Shown piece after piece: positions 57,974 to 64,000 of a DNA stretch of 64,000 nt. The stretch covers positions 5,332,001 to 5,396,000 of the forward strand of contig NZ_CP038438.1 in the NCBI RefSeq assembly GCF_004683905.1, read 5' to 3'. The translations under genes were made by a program, and so were the position numbers. The notes under the pieces are model-generated. The model worked only from the letters and a program-made list of their open reading frames with translations, had not been told where the DNA came from and searched no databases. Position 1 is the stretch's first letter. Each line of letters opens with the position of its first letter. The stretch comes from Pseudomonas fluorescens (GTDB lineage: Bacteria > Pseudomonadota > Gammaproteobacteria > Pseudomonadales > Pseudomonadaceae).

Positions 57974-60067
57974 TCAAGTACTCGACTTCTGCGGCACCTC
58001 GCTCGCCACCAACTCCCCCTCACCCTGTCGCTTGGGCAACAAAACCTGCTGTGGATAAGTTTGCGCGAAATGCACCTCGGGACTGTTATCCACAAGCTTT
58101 TTCAAACGCTGGTTGAACGCCCGGCTCACCGCATATTGCCCGCCCGACACGGTACGGAACTGCGCCGTGAGCACTACGCCGTTCAAGTCCATCCTGTCCA
58201 CCCCGAACACATCCAGCGGCCCCTGCAGGTTGTACTTGAGGAACGGGTCTTCGCGGATCGAATCACCGGTCTCGCGGATCAGCTCGATGGCCTTGTCGAC
58301 GTCGGTGTCGTAGGTGAACTGCACCGAGAAAAATGCATAGGCGAACTGCCGTGATTGATTGGTCACAGCCTTGATCTGGCCGAACGGCACCGAGTGCACA
58401 AACCCCTTGCCGTCACGCAGGCGCAGGGTGCGGATGGTCAGGCCCTCGACCGTACCGGCATGCCCGGAATCAAGCACCACCCAGTCGCCGATCGACAGCG
58501 TGTCCTCGATGATGATGAACAGCCCGGTGATCACGTCCTGCACCAGTTGCTGCGAACCGAAACCGATCGCCAGGCCGACCACCCCGGCACCGGCCAGCAG
58601 CGGCGCAACGTTGATCCCGAGGTTAGCCATGGTGGTGATCGCGCAGATCACCACCAGGATGATTTTGATCGCATTGCGCAGCAGCGGCAGGATGGTTTTC
58701 ACCCGGGTGCTGGGCTGGCGCGATGAGCGCTTGCTGACTGGCGGTTTCAACGCTTCCTGAATCGCCGTGTCGAGCACCACCCACAGCAGCCAGGTGACGA
58801 GGAAGATCAGGCCGATGCTGCTCAACGCGTTGCTGATCGCGCGGCCGATCGTGCTGCTCTGGGCGAAATCGAGCAGTGAAACGCCCCAGATCCGCCCGAG
58901 AATGTCGATAAAGGCAATCGCAATGACGATCCGCAGCAGCGCGTGCAACAGGCTGAGAAAGCGCTCCTTGTAGGCGCTGCTGCGTTGGATCGCTTCGGCT
59001 TTGCGCGACTTGAACAGGTGCTGGAGGATGGTGCTGAGGAACACCGTGCCGATCAGCAGCACCGTGGTGAACAGCGCACAGCGCAGGGCCTTCTGATTGT
59101 CCTCACCGATGCCGATCAGATTGACCGCCGAAACCAGCACCATCAGCACGATCGGCCAGTACCAGAGCCCGGAAAAAATCCGCAGCGACTCCTGTAACGA
59201 AGGCTGTTTAAGACGTTGCGCCAGTGGCCGATTACGGATCAGGTGCGCCACCGGCCGGCGCAGGCGAATCACCAGCAGACCGAAGATGATCGAGGCTATC
59301 AACCCAGTGAACACCGCGACGCTGCTGGTGATGTTGCCACCCAACTGACGGGCGATCTGTGGGCTGGTCAACGCGTCACTGAGGGCGGCGAGAAAGCCAA
59401 TCAGGAACAGCGGCTTCGGGCAGTAGTCGCGGATAATCCGCGCGGCCGGTCGTTTGTGCCCGACGTTGAACATCACCACCACGCACAACAGCATCGAGGT
59501 GGAGAAAATCCCGCTGCTGGTGGCATACGCCAGACACAACGCCAGCGCCCGACCCACCGAGGCTTGCAGAAAGTGGCTGACGTACAGCGTCAGCGGCAGA
59601 CAGATCAGCGCCGGCACGGTGTACGGCAGCAGGTAACCCGCCAGATCCTGACTGCGCTGGCGGGTGCGCAGCCAACGACCCTGACTCAGCCGCTTGGCCA
59701 GCAGGCTGCCGAGCACCGTAAGCAACGCGAAGGCGCCAAGCCACACGCCGGACAGAGTCAGGAAATCCCCGGCGACGCTCCAGCCGGATCGGTTCGACGG
59801 CTGGTTAACCAGCTTGTCGACCTCATCCGCCGCGCGATCGGCACGCAGGCGCCAGGCGTCGACCAGATGCTCGTTGAGATCGAGTTTGTCCTGCACGTCG
59901 TCGATGCTCGAACTGATTGCGCCGAGCAGACCGCCCTGCACAATCGGCTCGGGTTTGGCCGGTTCTTCAGCAGCGGCCGGAACACCCGGCAGCGTGGCGG
60001 CTTCGAGTTCGCTGGCGCCGAGAAACAGCAGCGCTCCCAGCAAAATGGCGATCCTGAACTTGATCAA
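57974..60067 (-). CDS. MscS-family mechanosensitive channel (YbiO-like)
   Basis: A 697-residue inner-membrane protein: signal peptide (FRIAILLGALLFLGASELEA), a periplasmic N-terminal part with VQDKLDLNEHLVDAWRLRAD, many membrane helices (about 11), and near residues 480-600 the MscS pore and beta domain (APLLAGAGVVGLAIGFGSQQ; LVQDVITGLFIIIEDTLSIG; DWVVLDSGHAGTVEGLTIRT). The layout is that of the larger channels such as YbiO. The start is TTG at 60067 with GGAG upstream; no ATG is well placed. The last residues are LVASEVPQKSST. Confidence 0.9.
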   Translation of the reverse strand: MIKFRIAILLGALLFLGASELEAATLPGVPAAAEEPAKPEPIVQGGLLGAISSSIDDVQDKLDLNEHLVDAWRLRADRAADEVDKLVNQPSNRSGWSVAGDFLTLSGVWLGAFALLTVLGSLLAKRLSQGRWLRTRQRSQDLAGYLLPYTVPALICLPLTLYVSHFLQASVGRALALCLAYATSSGIFSTSMLLCVVVMFNVGHKRPAARIIRDYCPKPLFLIGFLAALSDALTSPQIARQLGGNITSSVAVFTGLIASIIFGLLVIRLRRPVAHLIRNRPLAQRLKQPSLQESLRIFSGLWYWPIVLMVLVSAVNLIGIGEDNQKALRCALFTTVLLIGTVFLSTILQHLFKSRKAEAIQRSSAYKERFLSLLHALLRIVIAIAFIDILGRIWGVSLLDFAQSSTIGRAISNALSSIGLIFLVTWLLWVVLDTAIQEALKPPVSKRSSRQPSTRVKTILPLLRNAIKIILVVICAITTMANLGINVAPLLAGAGVVGLAIGFGSQQLVQDVITGLFIIIEDTLSIGDWVVLDSGHAGTVEGLTIRTLRLRDGKGFVHSVPFGQIKAVTNQSRQFAYAFFSVQFTYDTDVDKAIELIRETGDSIREDPFLKYNLQGPLDVFGVDRMDLNGVVLTAQFRTVSGGQYAVSRAFNQRLKKLVDNSPEVHFAQTYPQQVLLPKRQGEGELVASEVPQKSST

Positions 60068-60134
60068 AACTCCGATCCCTCTTGGCTGAACCTGTAAGGA
60101 ACTGATCGGTAATTGTCTGGCAAGTTCAAGAGCA

Positions 60135-60291
60135 CCCTCACCCCAGCCCTCTCCCCGAGGGAGAGGGAGCCGACCGAGTTGTGCTCTCGAGCTACATCGA
60201 CCTGAAATATCCAGCCGAACTCAATATTGAGTGCAACCGAGATCCGCTCCCTTCCCCCTCCCCCCCTTGGGGGAGAGGGTTGGGGTGAGGG
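60135..60291. repeat. Long-spaced inverted repeat in the MscS-MFS gap
   Basis: CCCTCACCCCAGCCCTCTCC C at 60135-60155 pairs with GGGAGAGGGTTGGGGTGAGG G at 60271-60291, with one mismatch. Each arm continues into its own small hairpin (CCCTCTCCC-CGA-GGGAGAGGG on the left). The spacer of about 115 bases has no gene. This unit differs from the REP families above and resembles another Pseudomonas/proteobacterial extragenic palindrome. The rest of the 339-base gap holds both genes' leaders; no clear promoter was seen. Confidence 0.8.
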
Positions 60292-60406
60292 GGAGCGCTT
60301 TTGACCTTTGCGTCCAAGGCAAATATCAAATGCCCAACCCTGTATTTTTCCGCACAACCCAAACCCCGACACTGCGCTCCATTCAAACCTCTACCGGAGT
60401 GCTGTC

Positions 60407-61612
60407 ATGCCCATTGCCTTGCTCGCGCTGACCCTCAGCGCATTCGCCATCGGGACGACCGAGTTCGTCATCGTCGGCCTGTTACCCACCATTGGCGCCA
60501 ATCTCGGCGTCAGCCTGCCGTCCGCCGGGCTGCTGGTCAGTCTGTATGCACTGGGCGTCGCCATTGGCGCGCCGGTGCTGACCGCCCTCACCGGCAAAGT
60601 CCCGCGCAAATTGTTGCTGCTGTCGCTGATGGTGTTGTTCACCCTCGGCAACCTGCTGGCCTGGCTGGCGCCGGGTTATGAATCGCTGGTGCTGGCGCGG
60701 ATCGTCACGGGTCTGGCCCACGGGGTGTTCTTCTCCATCGGCTCGACCATCGCCACCAGCCTGGTGCCCAAGGAAAAGGCTGCCAGCGCGATTGCGATCA
60801 TGTTCACCGGCCTCACTGTGGCGTTGGTCACCGGCGTACCGCTGGGCACATTCATCGGCCAGCATTTCGGCTGGCGCGAAACCTTCCTCGCCGTCTCGGC
60901 GTTGGGTGTGATCGCCTTCATTGGCAGCCTGCTGTATGTGCCGAACAACATCGCCCACAGCAAACCGGCGTCCTTGCTGCAGCAACTGCAAGTGCTGAAA
61001 AAACCGCGTCTGCTGCTGGTGTACGCCATGACCGCGATTGGTTACGGCGGCTCGTTCATCGCCTTCACCTTCCTCGCGCCGATCCTGCAGGACCTCTCCG
61101 GCTTCAGCGCCAGCACCGTCAGCCTGGTGTTGCTGGTGTACGGCGTGTCGGTGGCGGTCGGCAATATCTGGGGCGGCAAACTGGCAGACAAACGCGGGCC
61201 GATCAGCGCCCTGAAAATCATCTTCGCCCTGCTCGCGGCCGTGTTGTTCGTGCTGACCTTCACCGCCGCCAATCCATGGCTGGCGTTGGCGACAGTGCTG
61301 GTGTGGGGCGCGGTGGCGTTTGGCAACGTGCCGGGGTTGCAGGTGTATGTGGTGCGTCAGGCTGAACATCACACACCGCAGGCAGTGGACGTGGCATCGG
61401 GGCTGAACATTGCTGCGTTCAACCTCGGGATTGCCGGTGGGGCGTGGGGCGGCGGGTTGATCGTCGAACATCTGGGCCTGATTCACACGGCGTGGATCGG
61501 TGGGTTGGTGGTGTTGCTGGCGCTGGCGCTGACCGCGTGGAGCGGGCGACTGGATCGCCTCGGTCCGGCCTATGCCGAACCGGCTCAAGGCCGAGTATTC
61601 ACGGGCCACTGA
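60407..61612 (+). CDS. MFS transporter (AraJ/YdhP-like drug or sugar exporter)
   Basis: A 401-residue protein with twelve membrane helices in two six-helix halves. It has the start LTLSAFAIGTTEFVIVGLLP, the loop motif GKVPRKLLLLSLMVLFTLGN, then GVPLGTFIGQHFGWRETFLA and in the second half KLADKRGPISALKI. This fits the DHA1/arabinose-efflux group of exporters. The ATG at 60407 starts on the first helix; an in-frame start at 60308 adds a non-family tail. The substrate is unknown. There is no regulator gene alongside. Confidence 0.9.
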   Translation: MPIALLALTLSAFAIGTTEFVIVGLLPTIGANLGVSLPSAGLLVSLYALGVAIGAPVLTALTGKVPRKLLLLSLMVLFTLGNLLAWLAPGYESLVLARIVTGLAHGVFFSIGSTIATSLVPKEKAASAIAIMFTGLTVALVTGVPLGTFIGQHFGWRETFLAVSALGVIAFIGSLLYVPNNIAHSKPASLLQQLQVLKKPRLLLVYAMTAIGYGGSFIAFTFLAPILQDLSGFSASTVSLVLLVYGVSVAVGNIWGGKLADKRGPISALKIIFALLAAVLFVLTFTAANPWLALATVLVWGAVAFGNVPGLQVYVVRQAEHHTPQAVDVASGLNIAAFNLGIAGGAWGGGLIVEHLGLIHTAWIGGLVVLLALALTAWSGRLDRLGPAYAEPAQGRVFTGH

Positions 61613-61620
61613 GTAACCCT

Positions 61621-61709
61621 GTGGGAGGGGGCTTGCTCCCGAAGTCGGTGTATCAGTCGCCATTGATGTTGACTGAACGACCGCCTTCGGGACCAAGCCC
61701 CCTCCCACA
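61621..61709. repeat. REPIN (variant GTGGGAGGGGGCTTGC), partly decayed
   Basis: Inverted pair GTGGGAGGGGGCTTGCTCCC and a right arm ending CCCCCTCCCAC, between the MFS and DUF72 genes. The right arm reads GGGACCAAGCC where the complement predicts GGGAGCAAGCC, a point change. Confidence 0.88.
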
Positions 61710-61825
61710 TTAGCTTTGTGTTGCTCTCAGGGATGTACCGTCCGTAACGCCACCGAAACTTTCCCGAACCGCCCGCAGTCATCAACAGACACAGGCTGTA
61801 CGAGGACTGACAACGGGAGGGCGGC

Positions 61826-62752
61826 ATGGCAACGATTCACATCGGTATTTCCGGCTGGCGCTACGTTCCGTGGCGAGGGGATTTCTACCCGAAAGGACTG
61901 ACGCAGAAGCGCGAATTGCAGTTCGCTTCGCGGGCGGTCAACAGCATCGAAATCAATGGATCGTTCTACGCCCTGCAACGGCCCGAACGTTATGCCCGGT
62001 GGTACAGCGAAACGCCCGACGACTTCGTGTTCAGCGTCAAGGCGCCGCGTTTCATCACCCACGTCCGGCGCTTGCGCGAGATCGAAAAACCGCTGGCGAA
62101 TTTCTTCGCCTCCGGGGTGCTGGAGCTTAAGGAAAAGCTCGGGCCGATCCTCTGGCAGTTTCCGCCGAACTTCAAATTCGATCCTGAGCGCTTCGAACAC
62201 TTCCTCTCATTGTTGCCCCACGATACTGCAGCGGCCGCCGCCCTCGCCCGCCAACACGATTCACATCTTCACGGCCACGCCAGCCTCAAAGCCTGGCGCA
62301 AAAAACCGCTGCGCCATGCCGTGGAAGTGCGCAATGACACGTTCATCGACCCCGACTTCGTGCGCTTGTTGAAACGCTACAACACCGCCCTGGTGATCGC
62401 CGACACCGCCGGCAAATGGCCGTACCGCGAAGACCTCACCAGCGATTTCGTCTACCTGCGCCTGCACGGTGCCGAAGAGCTGTACGCCAGCGGTTACACC
62501 GACGCCGCGTTGAACAAATGGGCTGAACGCATCGACGCCTGGCATCACGGCCGGCAACCCGGCGATGCGCATCTGATCGCGCCGCGCCTCAAGCCGCGGG
62601 CGCGTACATCCCGCGAAGTGTTCTGCTATTTCGACAACGACATCAAAGTCCGCGCGCCCTACGACGCGCGCAGTTTGCTCCACCGATTCGAGCTGGATAA
62701 AACGCTCGCCACCACCCCCGGTGAACCGGCTGCCGAAGGGGTGCTGGCATGA
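61826..62752 (+). CDS. DUF72 domain protein
   Basis: A 308-residue protein of the DUF72 family (TIM-barrel-like). The start IGISGWRYVPWRGDFYPKGL is the family hallmark, followed by SIEINGSFYALQRPERYARW, VFSVKAPRFITHVRRLRE and the later FDNDIKVRAPYDARSLLHR. The biochemical role of DUF72 is not established. It is the first gene of a plus-strand operon and overlaps the next by ATGA. Confidence 0.92.
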   Translation: MATIHIGISGWRYVPWRGDFYPKGLTQKRELQFASRAVNSIEINGSFYALQRPERYARWYSETPDDFVFSVKAPRFITHVRRLREIEKPLANFFASGVLELKEKLGPILWQFPPNFKFDPERFEHFLSLLPHDTAAAAALARQHDSHLHGHASLKAWRKKPLRHAVEVRNDTFIDPDFVRLLKRYNTALVIADTAGKWPYREDLTSDFVYLRLHGAEELYASGYTDAALNKWAERIDAWHHGRQPGDAHLIAPRLKPRARTSREVFCYFDNDIKVRAPYDARSLLHRFELDKTLATTPGEPAAEGVLA

Positions 62753-63546
62753 GTATTCCAGAGCCGGTCGGGTTCACCGACGAGCAGACCAGCGTTGAAG
62801 TGTCGGTGCGTCGTTTCACCGTGCTGACGGTCAACACACACAAGGGTTTCACTGCGCTCAACCGACGTTTCATCCTCCCGGAGTTGCGCGAAGCGGTGCG
62901 CAGCGTGGCCGCCGACGTGGTGTTTTTGCAGGAAGTCCACGGCACCCACGAGCATCATCCCAAGCGCTACAGCAACTGGCCGACGATGCCGCAATACGAG
63001 TTCCTCGCCGACAGTCTGTGGCCGCAGTTCGCCTACGGGCGCAACGCGGTGTACCCGGAGGGCGATCACGGCAATGCGTTGCTGTCGAAATTCCAGATCA
63101 TCCGCCACGACAACCTCGACGTCTCGATCAGCGGCCACGAGAACCGCGGGCTGCTGCATTGCGTGCTGCGCCTGCCCGGCGATGGCGTCGAAGTGCATGC
63201 GATCTGCGTGCATCTGGGTCTGCGCGAAAGCCATCGTAATGCGCAATTGAAACTGCTCGGCGAGCGTCTGGCGGAGCTGCCGGTTGACGCGCCGGTGATC
63301 GTCGCCGGTGACTTCAACGACTGGCGCCAGCGCGCCGACGCGCTGCTTGAACCCTGCGGTCTGCGCGAGGTGTTCGCCGAGCATCACGGCAAACCGGCGC
63401 GCAGCTTTCCGGCGCGTCTGCCGACGCTGCGGCTCGATCGTATTTACGTACGCAACCTCAAGGCCAGCCAACCGAAAGTCCTGGCCAACCGGCCCTGGTC
63501 ACACCTTTCCGACCACGTCCCGTTATCGGTGGAGATCGAACTATGA
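62749..63546 (+). CDS. Endonuclease/exonuclease/phosphatase family protein (YbhP-like)
   Basis: A 265-residue protein with the EEP fold: LTVNTHKGFT, VFLQEVHGTHEHH, YPEGDHGNALLSKFQIIRHD, VHLGLRESHRN, VIVAGDFNDWRQRA and LSDHVPLSVEI, all with the expected metal and catalytic residues. E. coli ybhP lies next to clsB in the same way, which supports a role in lipid or phosphate metabolism around cardiolipin synthase. It overlaps the DUF72 gene by 4 bases and clsB by 4 bases. Confidence 0.92.
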   Translation: MSIPEPVGFTDEQTSVEVSVRRFTVLTVNTHKGFTALNRRFILPELREAVRSVAADVVFLQEVHGTHEHHPKRYSNWPTMPQYEFLADSLWPQFAYGRNAVYPEGDHGNALLSKFQIIRHDNLDVSISGHENRGLLHCVLRLPGDGVEVHAICVHLGLRESHRNAQLKLLGERLAELPVDAPVIVAGDFNDWRQRADALLEPCGLREVFAEHHGKPARSFPARLPTLRLDRIYVRNLKASQPKVLANRPWSHLSDHVPLSVEIEL

Positions 63547-64000
63547 GCAGCGCACCGCTGGAGAAATCCGCCGTGGAACCGATCAGCATCAACCCGCCGG
63601 TACGCGAGCCCGGGCATGTCGATGTCGAGTACGGCTGGCAGGGCAATAACCGCGTCGAGTTGCTGGAAAACGGCGAGGAATATTTCCCACGGGTGTTCGA
63701 CGCCATGCGTGCGGCGAAGAGTGAAATTCTGCTGGAGACTTTCATCGTTTTCGAAGATAAGGTCGGCGCAGAGTTGCAGCAGATCCTGATCGACGCCGCG
63801 CGGCGTGGCGTGCGCACCACTGTCAGCCTCGACGGTTTTGGTTGCGGCGAGTTGACCACCGGTTATCTCGCGGCACTGAGCGAAGCGGGCGTGCATCTGC
63901 AAATGTTTGACCCGGCGCCCAAGCACCTGGGCATTCGCACCAACTGGTTCCGCCGCCTGCACCGCAAGATTGTGGTGGTCGACGGACTGATCGCGTTCAT
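63543..64000 (+). CDS. clsB: Cardiolipin synthase ClsB (N-terminal part, cut by window end)
   Basis: The first 152 residues of a phospholipase-D-superfamily enzyme that makes cardiolipin. The visible part includes GNRVELLENGEEYFPRVFDA (in the form QGNNRVELLENGEEYFP), SEILLETFIVFEDKVGAELQ, and the first HxKx4D active-site motif LHRKIVVVDG at the very end. It overlaps the EEP gene by ATGA, as in ybhP-clsB of E. coli. The second HKD motif should lie past the window. Confidence 0.92.
   Translation, partial: MSSAPLEKSAVEPISINPPVREPGHVDVEYGWQGNNRVELLENGEEYFPRVFDAMRAAKSEILLETFIVFEDKVGAELQQILIDAARRGVRTTVSLDGFGCGELTTGYLAALSEAGVHLQMFDPAPKHLGIRTNWFRRLHRKIVVVDGLIAF

Overview
The window is a chromosomal segment of a Pseudomonas of the fluorescens group. 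The evidence is high-GC genes with GTG, TTG and ATG starts, P. aeruginosa-like gene orders (xseB-ispA-dxs; nrdR-ribD-ribE-ribBA-ribH-nusB-thiL-pgpA; the six-gene mag operon; a Zur-type zinc cluster next to oprG), and about a dozen copies of the GTGGGAGCGGGCTTGCTCGCG-type REP/REPIN repeats typical of that group.

Layout. 0-4.4 kb: tail of eutC, a GNAT acetyltransferase, dedA-mtfA, ppa and an S24/CI-like repressor. 4.4-4.7 kb: a gene-free stretch with several hairpins ending in a terminator, possibly a small RNA. 4.7-17.1 kb: a defence island. Its minus-strand half is a type I restriction-modification operon, hsdM-hsdS-(unknown gene)-hsdR, followed by a YaaW/UPF0174 protein and an uncharacterised partner. 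Its plus-strand half is an Mrr-type endonuclease and a tightly overlapping DarT-like/DarT/DarG cassette with two ADP-ribosyltransferase-like toxin genes for one antitoxin. 17.3-18.3 kb: two small exported proteins. 18.3-28.5 kb: the alpha-2-macroglobulin operon magA-F on the minus strand. 28.7-30 kb: a Fic protein behind two tandem perfect palindromes.

30-33.2 kb is isoprenoid precursor synthesis (ispA, dxs) with xseB. 33.3-36.6 kb holds a BtuB-like TonB receptor, whose start region looks frameshifted, and a BtuF-like binding protein, suggesting cobalamin uptake. 36.5-44.3 kb is riboflavin synthesis (ribA, ribH, ribBA, ribE, ribD) with nusB, thiL, pgpA and nrdR. 44.4-46.9 kb has a YbaY-type lipoprotein, a methyltransferase, the thioredoxin-like co-chaperone YbbN and a small unknown gene. 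47-50.3 kb is a probable zinc-starvation cluster (Zur box, His-rich DUF2796 protein, ABC ATPase, permease, DUF3299 protein), followed by oprG with an Anr-like site. 51.4-53.2 kb has two nucleotide-sugar-type dehydrogenases, 53.5-57.8 kb the helicase Lhr, 58-60 kb an MscS-family channel, 60.4-61.6 kb an MFS exporter. 61.8-64 kb is a DUF72-EEP-clsB operon cut by the window end.

The most unusual parts are the tandem DarT-DarT-DarG cassette, the extra genes attached to the hsd operon, and the Fic gene with its palindromic operators. No tRNA, rRNA, CRISPR array, insertion sequence or phage structural gene was seen. All family assignments are from reading the sequence; no database search was run.
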